Assembly: GCA_963781065.1 (NCBI GenBank) | Contig: CAWAET010000020.1 | Location: 79,133-143,132 of the forward strand | DNA from: CALZJC01 sp963781065 | GTDB lineage: Bacteria > Acidobacteriota > Thermoanaerobaculia > Multivoradales > JAHEKO01 | Reading direction: 5' to 3' | DNA length: 64,000 nucleotides | Shown here: positions 42,698 to 51,834 of the stretch, one piece after another | Numbering within the stretch: the first letter of the stretch is position 1 | How the letters are laid out: every line of letters begins with the position of its first letter | Translations under genes and position numbers: made by a program | The notes under the pieces: model-generated | Seen by the model: the letters and a program-made list of their open reading frames with translations, nothing else | Database searches by the model: none | Told to the model about the DNA's origin: nothing

Positions 42698-45373
42698 TCA
42701 GCGGAAGTTCTCGACGAGGATCAACTCGGCCACCCAATCGGGGTTCTCGCCGTAGAGGATCCACTCCTCATCGGGCGAGACGGCGATCCACCAGTAGCCG
42801 AAGGCGCCCTCCTTGCGAAACAGCTCGGTCGTCTCGCCGGATGCGAAGTCGAAGAAGTGGATCGTGAACCTCTGATTCGAGGCATCCCAGCTGCGAAAGT
42901 AGATCCCGCTGCCCGACAGGGCCCAGTCCAGCCAGAGGGACAGGGGCCCGGGGAGCACCTCGGTCTCCTCCCCACCCGCCACCGGCACCCGCCAGATGCC
43001 GGTCTCCTCGCGGAACTTGGAGAAGTAGAGGTATCTCCCGTCCCGGGACTCCTCGGGATAGAAGCCTCCTGCCTGGGTCACCTGGACCGCCTCTCCTCCT
43101 TCGGGTGGGATCTTCCAGATCTGCAGGGAGCCGCTGCGGTCGGAATGGAAGTAGATCCAGCGGCCGTCGCGCGACCAGGTACCGGTGCCGTCGTCCGACG
43201 CCTTCCGGGTCAGCTGCCGGGGCTCTCCTCCCTCGGCGTCGATCACCCAGAGATCCCAGTTTCCCGACTCGAGGGAGTCGAAGACGATCCGCCGGCCGTC
43301 GGGTGACCAGCGGGGCGTCCCGGTGTGGGTCTCGAAGCGGGTGAGCTGCCTCAGATCGGAGCCGTCGCTGTTGCACAGCCAGATGTTGGCCTTGCCGGTG
43401 CGTTGCGACTGGAAGGCGATCATCCGGCCGTCGGGTGAGTAGGCCGGGTTGCCGTCGTTGGCGCTCGAGGAGATGAGCCTCCGCGGCACCCGCTCGGCGG
43501 TCGGGGTCGCTCGCCCGGGGATCCTCCAGAGGTCGATCGAGCCGCGGTTGTTCACCTGCTGATGCAACATCAGCCGGCCGCTCAGGGTGGCGAAGGCCGC
43601 TCCGGCGCCCGTTCCGTCGACCGGCCGAGGATCCCCCCCGGCCAGCGCGACCCGGAACATCCGGCCTTCCGGGAAGGTCGAGAAGACGATCTCGTCACCC
43701 TGCGGCGTCCACGCCAGGCCCGCGACATAGTCGTAGCCCCCGGCGGTAAGCTGCCGCGGCTCGCCTCCCGCCGCCGGCTGCACCCAGACGTCGGCGTTGC
43801 CCCAGGCCGCCGCCCGCAGCCGGACGAAGGCGAGGCGCTCGCCTGCGGGCGAGAACGCGGGGTTGAAGTCGCCGCCCGACCCGCGGGGCGGCGCGGTCAG
43901 GAAGCGCTTCTGCCGCGTCTCGGGAGAGACCCCGACGATCCGGTACGGCTCGTGCTCCGACGCCCTCTCCGCGAAGGCCAGGGTCTTGCCGTCCGGGGAC
44001 CAGGAGAGGCTCGAGACGTTGACGCCGGGGATGTACGACTCCATGGCCGCGTCGGCCAGCTTCTGTTCCTGCCCGCCCAGGGAAGGCACCAGGAAGAGGG
44101 CGGTGCCCTGCTCGAGCTCCCGCGCGAAGGCGATCTGCCGCCCGTCCGGCGACCAGGCCGGGCTCAGCTCCGTCGCCGGGTGCCGGGTCAGCCGAAAGGG
44201 CCTGGAGCCGACGCCCAGCGCCTTGATGTAGATGTCCCAGTTGCCCGGCGAGTCCCCGTTCCACATGTAGGTCACCCGGTCGCCGTCGGGGGAGAATCTG
44301 GGGGAGTCCTTCCAGCCGCCCTCCGCGGTAAACGGCGTGATCTTCATCGGCGCCGCCGGCGCTTCGGCGGCCCGGCCCCACAGGCCCCACCAGGTCAGCG
44401 CGGCGACGGCGGCGATCGCCACGGCCGCCGCAATCCACACCAGCGCGCCGGCGCGACGCCTGGCGGGCGGCAGGGCGGGCCGAGCCATCGACATCGACAG
44501 GGTCGTGTCTGGCTGCAGGCGCAGCAGGTCGTCGCGCAGCTCCGCGGCGCTCTGGTAGCGCCGGTCCCGGTCTTTCTCCAGGGCCTTGGCCAGGATCTCC
44601 TTGAGCCCCTTGGGCAGTGCCGGATTGAGCTTGTCCGCGGGGGTGGGGGAGTGGTTGAGGATCTGGTCGAAGATGAGCCCCGAGGTGAGGCCCGCAAAGG
44701 GCTTCTGGCCCGTGGCCAGCTCGTAGAGCACCACGCCGAGGGAGAAGATGTCGGTCCGGTGATCCACCACCTGGCCGCGCACCTGCTCGGGCGACATGTA
44801 GGAGATGGTGCCCATCGTGGAGCCCGGAACCGTCAGGTCCCAGGGAGCCGCCTGGGTCTCATCCGGATTCTCCGGCGTGGCGGACTCCCGCGGAGCCGGT
44901 TCCCGGTTGACCTTGGCGAGCCCGAAATCCAGCACCTTGACGTCGCCCCGCCGGGAGACGAACAGGTTGGTCGGCTTGATGTCCCGATGGACGATCCCCG
45001 CCTCGTGCGCCGCATCGAGAGCGTCGGCCACCTGCGCCCCGAACCGCACGATGTCCTCGGCCGGCATCGAACTGCCCTGGGCGAGGTACTTGAGCGTCTC
45101 GCCCTCCATCAGCTCCATGACGATGAAGTGGCGGCCCGCCTCCTCGGCCAGCTGGTAGATCGTGCAGATGTGCGGGTGGTTGAGCGCCGAAGCCGCCCGC
45201 GCCTCGCGCTGGAACCGCGCCAGGGTCTCGGCGTCCTTCTCGAGCGCCTCCGGCAGGAACTTGAGCGCCACCGGGCGGCGCAGGATCGAGTCCTCCGCCT
45301 TGTAGACGACCCCCATGCCGCCACCCCCGAGCTTCTCGAGGATCCTGTAGTGAGAGACGGTGGTGCCGATCAC
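42698..45373 (-). CDS. Ser/Thr protein kinase with C-terminal WD40/TolB-like propeller
   Basis: An 891-aa receptor-like kinase. The GTG at 45373 is chosen (CGGAG upstream) because the kinase fold begins at once: YRILEKLGGGGMGVVYKAED, LKFLP (Lys), HRDIKPTNLFVS, KVLDFGLAK. One membrane helix (ALVWIAAAVAIAAVAALTWW, about residues 300-325) separates it from an extracytoplasmic propeller with repeated FSPDGxR / WSPDGRxIAF motifs (about 340-890). Similar kinases are expanded in Acidobacteriota and Myxococcota and are thought to respond to external ligands. It is divergent from the gene at 45633. Confidence 0.92.
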   Translation of the reverse strand: MIGTTVSHYRILEKLGGGGMGVVYKAEDSILRRPVALKFLPEALEKDAETLARFQREARAASALNHPHICTIYQLAEEAGRHFIVMELMEGETLKYLAQGSSMPAEDIVRFGAQVADALDAAHEAGIVHRDIKPTNLFVSRRGDVKVLDFGLAKVNREPAPRESATPENPDETQAAPWDLTVPGSTMGTISYMSPEQVRGQVVDHRTDIFSLGVVLYELATGQKPFAGLTSGLIFDQILNHSPTPADKLNPALPKGLKEILAKALEKDRDRRYQSAAELRDDLLRLQPDTTLSMSMARPALPPARRRAGALVWIAAAVAIAAVAALTWWGLWGRAAEAPAAPMKITPFTAEGGWKDSPRFSPDGDRVTYMWNGDSPGNWDIYIKALGVGSRPFRLTRHPATELSPAWSPDGRQIAFARELEQGTALFLVPSLGGQEQKLADAAMESYIPGVNVSSLSWSPDGKTLAFAERASEHEPYRIVGVSPETRQKRFLTAPPRGSGGDFNPAFSPAGERLAFVRLRAAAWGNADVWVQPAAGGEPRQLTAGGYDYVAGLAWTPQGDEIVFSTFPEGRMFRVALAGGDPRPVDGTGAGAAFATLSGRLMLHQQVNNRGSIDLWRIPGRATPTAERVPRRLISSSANDGNPAYSPDGRMIAFQSQRTGKANIWLCNSDGSDLRQLTRFETHTGTPRWSPDGRRIVFDSLESGNWDLWVIDAEGGEPRQLTRKASDDGTGTWSRDGRWIYFHSDRSGSLQIWKIPPEGGEAVQVTQAGGFYPEESRDGRYLYFSKFREETGIWRVPVAGGEETEVLPGPLSLWLDWALSGSGIYFRSWDASNQRFTIHFFDFASGETTELFRKEGAFGYWWIAVSPDEEWILYGENPDWVAELILVENFR

Positions 45374-45632
45374 GTGGAGCTCCGCCGGGAGGAACGGTTC
45401 GTTGCGCCCGCTCCAGCGTCGACGACCCTGTTCCGCCCCAAAGCGTAGCAGGCCCGGCCCTATGTGTCGTCGATCAGCGCCTGGGAGGCGGCGCTGCTGG
45501 TTCGCCTCGGCCGCCTCGAGCTGACCATGCCCGTCCCTCCGGGTGGGGTCGGTGCGCCGACCGCGTGCTAGCTTGACCGTCAAGACCTACTTGAACCTCA
45601 AACCTCGAATAGTTGACAAGGGGGTACTGGCG

Positions 45633-46520
45633 ATGCGGCGTGCCACTGTTTTCTGCGTCCTGGCCTTGATCGTGATCCTGGTCGGGGCATCCGCTCGGGC
45701 CCAGGAAGTCCTCACCAACGACGGCGTTCTCAAGCTCCATGGGGCCGGACTGCCGGCGGCGGTCATCCTGGCCAAGATCCGCGCCTCGCAGACAAGCTTC
45801 GACACCAGTGTCGAGGCGCTGGTGGCGTTATCGGAAGCCGGAGTGCCACAGGAGGTGATCGCCGAGATGGCCGGCGCCTCGTCGGCGCCGGCCGCCGCCG
45901 ATCAGTCGATCGTGGTGCGCCAGGGCGCCAGCGCGGCGCCCAACGTGGCGGCGCAGTTCGGTGGGACGCCCTGCCAGACGCCGGGGATCTTCGTCGATGA
46001 ATCGGGCCAGCTGCGGGAGATCGAGCCGACGACCTACACGATGGGCAAGAGCGGCGGCTTCTTTCTCAGCCAGATCACCTACGGCATCAAGTCGATGAAG
46101 TCGAAGGCGATCATCCAGGGAACGACGTCGAACACCCGGGTCGACGGCGGCACGCCGACGTTTTTCTTCTGTTTCGAGGAGACCGAGACGGGGCTTAGCT
46201 ACGAGACCAAGGGGGCGACGAATCCGAGCGAGTTCCTGCTGGTCGAGTTCGAGGTCAAGCATGACAAGGGCTACCGGGCGTTCGTCGCCGGCAAGCTCAA
46301 CCTGTGGGCCGGCGCCACCAGCGGCGCGCCGCCGAAGGTGCTGCGCGAGACGGGCTACGAGAAGCAGGCCCCCGGGGTCTACAAGGTGACGCCGCGGGTG
46401 GTGCTCTCCCCCGGCGAGTACGGCTTCTACTACGCCGGCTCGGCGCCGCTGGCGACCTACGGCTTCGCGCCGGCGACGGCCAGCGGCGGGAACAAGATAT
46501 TCACGTTCCGGGTCAACTGA
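45633..46520 (+). CDS. secreted protein of unknown function
   Basis: A 295-aa exported protein from the ATG at 45633 (AAGGGGG upstream), with the signal peptide MRRATVFCVLALIVILVGAS. A helical repeat domain follows (LTNDGVLKLHGAGLPAAVIL, ALVALSEAGVPQEVIAEMA), a module often seen in secreted acidobacterial proteins. The remainder is beta-rich (FDTS, KHDKGYRAFVAGKLNLWAGA, VYKVTPRVVLSPGEYGFYY). I do not recognise the C-terminal fold. It is transcribed divergently from the receptor kinase, so the pair may share a regulatory region of about 260 bp. Confidence 0.7.
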   Translation: MRRATVFCVLALIVILVGASARAQEVLTNDGVLKLHGAGLPAAVILAKIRASQTSFDTSVEALVALSEAGVPQEVIAEMAGASSAPAAADQSIVVRQGASAAPNVAAQFGGTPCQTPGIFVDESGQLREIEPTTYTMGKSGGFFLSQITYGIKSMKSKAIIQGTTSNTRVDGGTPTFFFCFEETETGLSYETKGATNPSEFLLVEFEVKHDKGYRAFVAGKLNLWAGATSGAPPKVLRETGYEKQAPGVYKVTPRVVLSPGEYGFYYAGSAPLATYGFAPATASGGNKIFTFRVN

Positions 46521-46538
46521 GGCGTCGGCGGGTGCACA

Positions 46539-46889
46539 TCAAGAGATGGAGAGGAAGCGCCGCAGGCTGTTCTCGGCCCGCGCCCGATCGCCAGCGCTCA
46601 GCCGGCCCACAGCCGCGAGGATCAGCCGGCGGTCGAGCGTGAAGAGCTTCAGCCGCACCAGGCAGGCCCGGCGCAGGCCGGCCGCGCGGTAGTCGACCAG
46701 CTCGACGTCGCCGGGCCAGCTTCGCCGGCCGCCGGTGGTGATCATCGCCAGAATCACGTGGCCGGAGGGCGCGAAGGCCTCCCTGCTGACGACCAGCGCC
46801 GGCCGCCGCTTGGCGCCGGCCCCCTCGACAAACGGGAACGGCACCACCACGACCGTCCAAGCCCTATAGGTCTTTGAACGCCTCGTCAT
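46539..46889 (-). CDS. MazF/PemK-type toxin
   Basis: A 116-aa protein from the ATG at 46889. It shows the PemK/MazF layout: VVVVPFPFVEGAGAKRRPAL (the conserved PF...KxRPA motif), VILAMITT and LRRACLVRLKLFTLDR. MazF toxins are ribonucleases that stop growth by cutting mRNA. It overlaps the 3' end of the AbrB-type antitoxin gene by 26 bp, as expected for a coupled toxin-antitoxin operon. Confidence 0.8.
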   Translation of the reverse strand: MTRRSKTYRAWTVVVVPFPFVEGAGAKRRPALVVSREAFAPSGHVILAMITTGGRRSWPGDVELVDYRAAGLRRACLVRLKLFTLDRRLILAAVGRLSAGDRARAENSLRRFLSIS

Positions 46890-47088
46890 CCTCGGGGCTG
46901 TCCCACTCGTCGAGAGTGGTCGAAAGCGCGGCGTGATAGCTGGCATCGAACGGGTCGACCCGGCTCAGCACGACCTTGCCGTCGACCACCTCGTAGGCGA
47001 CCAGGTCCCCGGGCTGAAGCGCCAGCTCCTCTCGAATGGCTTTGGGCACGGTGACCTGTCCTTGCGAAGAGAGCTTGCTGGTCTTCAT
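46864..47088 (-). CDS. AbrB/MazE-type antitoxin
   Basis: A 74-aa swapped-hairpin AbrB protein: MKTSKLSSQGQVTVPKAIRE and LQPGDLVAYEVVDGKVVLSR form the DNA-binding barrel, and an acidic tail (LDEWDSPEDDEAFKDL) would neutralise the toxin. The start at 47088 follows a ribosome site (GGAGCGAG). The upstream AT-rich stretch (ctttattctttagctc on the plus strand near 47109) probably carries the autoregulated promoter. Confidence 0.85.
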   Translation of the reverse strand: MKTSKLSSQGQVTVPKAIREELALQPGDLVAYEVVDGKVVLSRVDPFDASYHAALSTTLDEWDSPEDDEAFKDL

Positions 47089-47171
47089 TCTCGCTCCTCC
47101 ATTCTTGAGCTAAAGAATAAAGACGCAGCCCTACGTTCGCAACCCCTTGGACGGCATAGGGAACCACGATC

Positions 47172-47519
47172 TTGCTTACAGCGCTCTCAAGTTTCGCCGC
47201 CGGTCACATCGTGACGACGACTGGACCCCGCCGACCGGATCATCGTCGCCACCGCCCTGTCGCGGCCCACGAGGTGCTGTTGCTCATCGAGGTCGCCGCC
47301 ACGAGCTACGACTTCGACCGCAACCTCAAGCTGCCGCTCTACGCCGAGGCGGGCGTCCGCGAAGTCTGGCTGATCGCCCTCGATCACCGGGTCGTCGAGG
47401 TCTACCGCGACCCCGGCGAGGGCAGCTACCGCCAGACCGAGCGCCTCCGAGCCGGCGACACCGTGGCGCCGATCGCCTTCCCCGATCTCGAAGCGGACGT
47501 CGCCTACCTGCTCGGCTGA
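47172..47519 (+). pseudogene. Uma2-family endonuclease, C-terminal fragment
   Basis: The C-terminal two thirds match Uma2 (DUF820) proteins, PD-(D/E)XK nuclease-fold proteins often present in many copies per genome: VLLLIEVAATSYDFDRNLKL, YAEAGVREVWLIALDHRVVE and VAYLLG. A full protein is about 190 aa. Here the N-terminal helix and the acidic catalytic segment preceding LLLIEV are missing or scrambled (TTTGPRRPDHRRHRP). It is probably a decayed copy. Confidence 0.65.
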
Positions 47520-48013
47520 GCCGCGGTCAGTCGGCGCGCAAGCCTGGCTTGCGCCAGTGCCGACCGTGGCCGACCGCGCGACCCAGGAAGTCCAGGCCGC
47601 CGCTGAGCTTGCCGTTCCACGTTCCGTCGAGAGTACCCCCAGGCAGGGCGTACAGGGTGACGCTGAAGGTCCCGTGGAATTGACCGTCGCCGGTCTCGCC
47701 GCGACCAGCCGCCGCACCTCTTGCAGCCCGTCTCCCCAGCTCAGCCGCCGGCGACCGCAACCGCCCGCTACCGATCCATGCGGGCCTGTCTATTTGTCCC
47801 GGGGATGGTCCAGCAGTAGGCTAGGCTCACAATCGGGAGAGGGCGGTTGACCCTCGATCGCAATCAGGCAAGCAGCCGTTTAAAGAGGGCGGAGGCAAGT
47901 CCGTCTATTGTCTGGACCGGCTCTGAGGAGCTTGCCCAGGTGGTTCTCTAGATCGGAAGCCCGGACGCCAAGTAGGGGCCCGGAACGACAAACGTACCAG
48001 CAGGAGGACTCAG
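47520..48013. other. intergenic region, possible coding remnant
   Basis: A 19-bp palindrome, GCGCAAGCC-T-GGCTTGCGC, lies at about 47536-47554. On the minus strand, 47527-47700 reads as a plausible C-terminus (GDGQFHGTFSVTLYALPGGT, LSGGLDFLGRAVGHG) with no start, perhaps the remnant of a secreted protein. From 47830 to 48000 I see only the leader of the next gene. Confidence 0.3.
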
Positions 48014-48454
48014 ATGAAGAGACGTTTCACACCAGTACTTGCTCTCGCTGCCGCGGTGGCCTTTGCCGGCGCCGGCGTGTTCGCCGCCGAAGCGCCGCCG
48101 GTCGAGGGCATGGACGGCGCGGCCGCGGCGCAGCCGCGGGCAGAGACGCCGGTCGGCGCGGCCGGGATGATGGTCGCGATCGACCCGGAGACCGGCGAGC
48201 TCCGCATGCCGACTGCCGAGGAGATCGCCGAGCTCAGGGCTCAGATGGAGAGCAGGTTCGCCGACGCGGCCTTCGAGCCGCAGCGGATCACTCTCAAGGA
48301 CGGCGGCGAGGCGGTCGAGCTGGACCCCGCGCTGTGGAAGTACTCCGCGGTGCGGATGGAGGCCGACGGCACGCTCTCCCATCACTGCCTCCAGGGGCAC
48401 CATGCGGCAACCGAGTTCGTCGCAACGACGCCGGCACCGGCGGTGGAGGAGTAG
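48014..48454 (+). CDS. small secreted protein of unknown function
   Basis: A 146-aa exported protein behind a strong AGGAGGACTC ribosome site, with the signal peptide MKRRFTPVLALAAAVAFAGA. The mature part is Ala/Glu-rich and includes MVAIDPETGELRMPTAEEIA and MEADGTLSHHCLQGHHAATE, a possible His/Cys metal site. The stop is four bases before the metallopeptidase start, so the two are cotranscribed. It may be an inhibitor, chaperone or accessory of that enzyme; this is inferred from context only. Confidence 0.75.
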   Translation: MKRRFTPVLALAAAVAFAGAGVFAAEAPPVEGMDGAAAAQPRAETPVGAAGMMVAIDPETGELRMPTAEEIAELRAQMESRFADAAFEPQRITLKDGGEAVELDPALWKYSAVRMEADGTLSHHCLQGHHAATEFVATTPAPAVEE

Positions 48455-48458
48455 AGCG

Positions 48459-49862
48459 ATGAAGACAACGAATCGCAATCGGCTCCTGTTCGTCCTCTGT
48501 GCCGGCCTGCTGGTCGCCGCGCTCGGCGCGGCCCCCGCTCCGGCCGCCAACATCGTGGTGTTTTTCCTCGACGGTCCCGGCGTGGGAACCAACGATCCGA
48601 CTCCGGCGAGCCCGGTGGGCGGCAACCCCGGCACGACGCTGGGCGAGCAACGCCGCAACGTCTACGAGCTGGCGGCGCAGATCTGGGGCGCTACCCTGGC
48701 CAGCAATCAGACCGTCTTTGTCGCCGCGTTCTTCCAGCCGCTGGCCTGCTCCCCAACCGGAGCCGTCCTGGGCTCGGCGGGGCCGACCTTTGTCGTGCGG
48801 GACTTCGCGGGCGCCGGGTTTCCCGGCACCTGGTACGTCTCGGCACACGGCGATGCGCTCTCGGGCGTCGACCAGGTCCCTGGTTTCTTTGACCTCGTCG
48901 CGCGGTTCAACTCGGACGTCGATGACGACCCGAACTGCCTTGTCGGGCGCGAGTGGTACTACGGCTTCGACAACAACCAGGGCACCGACCTCGACTTCCT
49001 GACCGTGGCGCTGCACGAGTTCAACCACGGCCTCGGCTTTCTCGAGCTGGTCAGCGAGGCCACCGGAGCGTTCTTTGCGGGCTTCCCCGACATCTACACC
49101 AAGTACATGCTCGACCTGACGCTCGGCACGACCTGGGACAACCTGACCGACGCCGAGCGGCTCTCCTCGCAGACCAATGACGGCAATCTGGTGTGGAACG
49201 GCAACAGCGTCACCGACGCCGCGCCGGCGTTCCTCGGGCCCCGTCCTTCGGTGCGCGTGCTCAATCCGAAGAGCATCAAGGGCAGCTACGAGGCTCAGGC
49301 GGCCAGCTTCGGTCCGCCGCTACGGAGCAATGGCGGCACGACCGGCAAGATGGTCCTCGCCGACGACGGCGTCGGCGCGGTCGCCGATGCCTGCGAGCCG
49401 ATCACCAACAAGCTCAAGGGCAAGGTAGCGGTGGTCGACCGCGGCAGCTGCACCTTCGTGACCAAGGTCCTGAACGCCCAGAACGCCGGGGCCAAGGGAG
49501 TCATCGTGGTCAACAACAACCCGGTGGGATTGCCGTCGATGGGCGGCTCGAGCGCCGACGTGACGATTCCCTCGGTCGGAGTCTCCATGGCGGACGGTGA
49601 CCTGATCAAGGATGTGCTCCCGAGCAACTCCGTGGCGAAGCTGATCCTGGACGGCGATTTCCTCGCCGGCACCAACCAGGGCTTTGTGCGCCTCTACGCG
49701 CCCGGAACGGTAGCTCCCGGCTCGTCGAAGTCCCACTGGGACACGACGGCCAATCCGAGTCTCCTGATGGAGCCCTTCATCACGCCGAATCTGGAATCAG
49801 CCCAGACGCTCGATCTGTCGCCGAACCTCATGCAGGACATCGGCTGGATCCTGTTGCCTTGA
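48459..49862 (+). CDS. secreted zinc metallopeptidase with inserted PA domain
   Basis: A 467-aa exported protein: a signal peptide (LLFVLCAGLLVAALGAAPAP), then a catalytic region with the zinc motif HEFNHGLGFLE (VALHEFNHGLGF, zincin type HExxHxxGxxE/D), and a protease-associated domain (DACEPITNKLKGKVAVVDRG, NAGAKGVIVVNNNPVGLPSM, PSVGVSMADGDLIK). The C-terminus returns to the catalytic fold (PNLMQDIGWILL), as in PA-inserted zincins that end in a DIGW-like motif. It presumably digests proteins outside the cell. It lies downstream of the small secreted gene and is followed by an intrinsic terminator. Confidence 0.85.
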   Translation: MKTTNRNRLLFVLCAGLLVAALGAAPAPAANIVVFFLDGPGVGTNDPTPASPVGGNPGTTLGEQRRNVYELAAQIWGATLASNQTVFVAAFFQPLACSPTGAVLGSAGPTFVVRDFAGAGFPGTWYVSAHGDALSGVDQVPGFFDLVARFNSDVDDDPNCLVGREWYYGFDNNQGTDLDFLTVALHEFNHGLGFLELVSEATGAFFAGFPDIYTKYMLDLTLGTTWDNLTDAERLSSQTNDGNLVWNGNSVTDAAPAFLGPRPSVRVLNPKSIKGSYEAQAASFGPPLRSNGGTTGKMVLADDGVGAVADACEPITNKLKGKVAVVDRGSCTFVTKVLNAQNAGAKGVIVVNNNPVGLPSMGGSSADVTIPSVGVSMADGDLIKDVLPSNSVAKLILDGDFLAGTNQGFVRLYAPGTVAPGSSKSHWDTTANPSLLMEPFITPNLESAQTLDLSPNLMQDIGWILLP

Positions 49863-49939
49863 CCGGTTGATCACGGGCGCTGCCGCCCCGCCCTCGCGCG
49901 GGACCCCGGCACGGCCGTAAGCAATCCACTGAATCACGT

Positions 49940-49973
49940 CGCCCGCGGGCTTGGGTCCGCGGGCGCTTTTCTT
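49940..49973 (+). terminator. intrinsic terminator of the metallopeptidase operon
   Basis: A 9-bp perfect GC stem (CGCCCGCGG / CCGCGGGCG) with an 8-nt loop is followed by CTTTTCTTG. It lies 77 bp after the metallopeptidase stop. Confidence 0.8.
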
Positions 49974-50083
49974 GTTGCGCTCGAGAGTACTTAGCCGGTC
50001 CGCAATCCGACGAGACAGTCCGGACCAACCATCCCTGGCGCCCGCGCCCTGGGTCGACGAGAAGCTCGGCGAGGGGTAGGTTC

Positions 50084-50123
50084 CCAAGGCCGGCTTTCGC
50101 CTTGGTCCGCGGGCGCTTTTTTG
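50084..50123 (+). terminator. second terminator-like hairpin
   Basis: A 7-bp stem (CCAAGGC / GCCTTGG) is followed by TCCGCGGGCGCTTTTTTG. The 17-nt tail GGTCCGCGGGCGCTTTT is the same as in the terminator at 49940, so the two look like a duplication. No gene lies between them. Confidence 0.5.
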
Positions 50124-50401
50124 TGTGCGCCGCGGGAACGTCGCGCTTGCGGCAGCGCAGGCCGGCTCGAAAGTCGAAGAAAAGTCGCCCAGACCCCTTG
50201 ACAGGGTTCTGACGGGCCCTCCTCGCGACCTCGCGGACCGCAACCAGAAGGCCCCGCCAAGCCGCGCCCGGCGCCCCTGAGCCTCGTTCCCGGGCCGAGG
50301 CATGCCGAGAGGTCCGAGAGCCCTCGTTCGGGCCGTGGAAGGCCATCTAAAGCGTTGAAAAAGCGGGGTTTATAATGTCAGGGACTATCCTGGAGAACCC
50401 C

Positions 50402-51834
50402 ATGATCGCAGCCACCTCGACACTCCAAACCCCCACCGATCCGGACGACCTCGAGCAGCTCGGCGAGCGAATCGCCGAGCTCACCGCCCAGATCACCGCC
50501 GCCACCTTCCAGCTGCTCACCCTCATTCGCGACTTCGACCGGCGCGAGGGCTGGAATTGCGGTTTCCGCACCTGCGCCCACTGGCTCAGCTGGCGCACCG
50601 GCCTCGCCTCGGCCCGGCCCGCGAGAAGGTCCGCGTCGCCCGCGCCCTGGGCGAGCTGCCGCGTCTCTCCGAGGCGATGCGCCAGGGCCGGATCTCCTAC
50701 TCCAAGGTCCGCGCCCTGACCCGGGTGGCGACACCGCAGAACGAGCAGGAGCTGCTCGACTTCGCCCTCGCCGGCACCGCCTCCCACGTCGAGCGACTGG
50801 TCCGCGCCTGGCGCCGGGTCGACCGGATCGAAGAGCGGGAGCAAGAAGAGCTACGCCACGCCAGCCGGTACCTGAGCCTGTGGACCGATGAGGACGGCAT
50901 GGTCGTCGTCCGGGGGCGGTTGGACCCGGAGGCGGGCGCGGCGCTGATCAAGGCGGTCGAGGCCGGGTGCGATGTGCTGTACGACCAGGAGAAGGAAAAG
51001 GAGACCGCCACCCAGGACGGCGTGCCGGCGTCACAGAGGCGGGCCGACGCCATCGGCCGCGTGGCCGAAGCGGCCCTGGCCGGGGGCCTCGACAAGGGCA
51101 CCCGCGGAGACCGGTACCAGGTCGTGCTGCACGTGGATGCCTCGGTGCTCGAAGAGCCGGCAGGCGTTCCCGCGGGAACGTCTCAGGGCCCGGAAGCGCC
51201 GGATACCGGAATACCGGCGCATTCGATCCTCCCTTTCCGCGGGAACGTTCCCGCGGGAACGTTTCGGGAAAACCCCGGCGCCCCCGGCCAGTCCGCCTTC
51301 GAGGGCGGCGCCCACGTTCCCGCGGAAACGTCCCAGCGAATCGCCTGCGATGCCGGCAAGGTGGTCATGACCCACGATTCCGACGGCAAGATCCTCGATC
51401 TCGGCCGCAAGACCCGCATCATCTCGCCGGCCCTGCGCCGCGCCCTGACCCATCGGGACCAGGGGTGCAGGTTCCCGGGGTGCGGATTGAAGTTCTGCGA
51501 CGCCCATCACGTGCGGCACTGGGCCCAGGGAGGCCAGACCCGCCTCGACAACCTGGTCCTGCTGTGTCGCAGGCATCATCGGTGCGTGCACGAGGAGGGA
51601 TACCGGGTGAGAAGCGGGCCTGACGGAGGGGTTCAGTTTCTGCGGCCGGACGGCAGGCCGATAGCGGAAGCGCCACCGCCGCCGGCCGTCTCCGACGATG
51701 CCCTCACCGCCCTGGCCGAGTCGCTGGTCGAGGCCGGTGTGGATCTGGAGGAGATGCCGGGCTATCCCGAGTGGGACGGTGGCGCGTTGGATCTGGGGTG
51801 GGCGGTGGACGGGTTGCGGTCGCTCGGTGGTTAG
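50402..51834 (+). pseudogene. HNH endonuclease with DUF222, frameshifted
   Basis: A protein of about 477 aa if read through. The N-terminal DUF222 part begins at the ATG at 50402 (LEQLGERIAELTAQITAATF, FRTCAHWLSWRTGLASARPA). It continues in another frame from about 50615 (REKVRVARALGELPRLSEAM, KVRALTRVATPQNEQELLDF). One missing base near 50612-50622 explains the break. The C-terminal HNH nuclease has the metal motif HRDQGCRFPGCGLKFCDAHH and LVLLCRRHHRCVHEEG. The linker (about 51160-51330) is built around copies of the 16-bp palindrome CGTTCCCGCGGGAACG. A TATAAT box lies at 50371-50376. Such genes are frequently multicopy, and their role is not established. Confidence 0.8.
51165..51330. repeat. 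cluster of 16-bp palindromes inside the HNH gene
   Basis: CGTTCCCGCGGGAACG occurs at 51165-51180 and 51246-51261, with a half-site immediately before the second, and as a one-mismatch form at 51315-51330. All lie in the linker between the DUF222 and HNH parts. Further perfect copies are at 54355-54370 and 59904-59919. Confidence 0.8.

Noticed and set aside
43562..45448. 628-codon plus-strand frame opposite the receptor kinase
   Set aside because: Antisense shadow; no ribosome site and no recognisable fold.
45613..45632. TTGACA just before the gene at 45633 as a -35 box
   Set aside because: It is too close to the start codon to allow a -10 box and leader.
49828..50346. 172-codon minus-strand frame with repeated KKRPRT segments
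   Set aside because: The repetition comes from the two terminator tails; there is no family and no ribosome site.
50355..50376. TTGAAA and TATAAT before the HNH gene as a full promoter
   Set aside because: The boxes are only 10 bp apart. The -10 alone is plausible, the pair is not.
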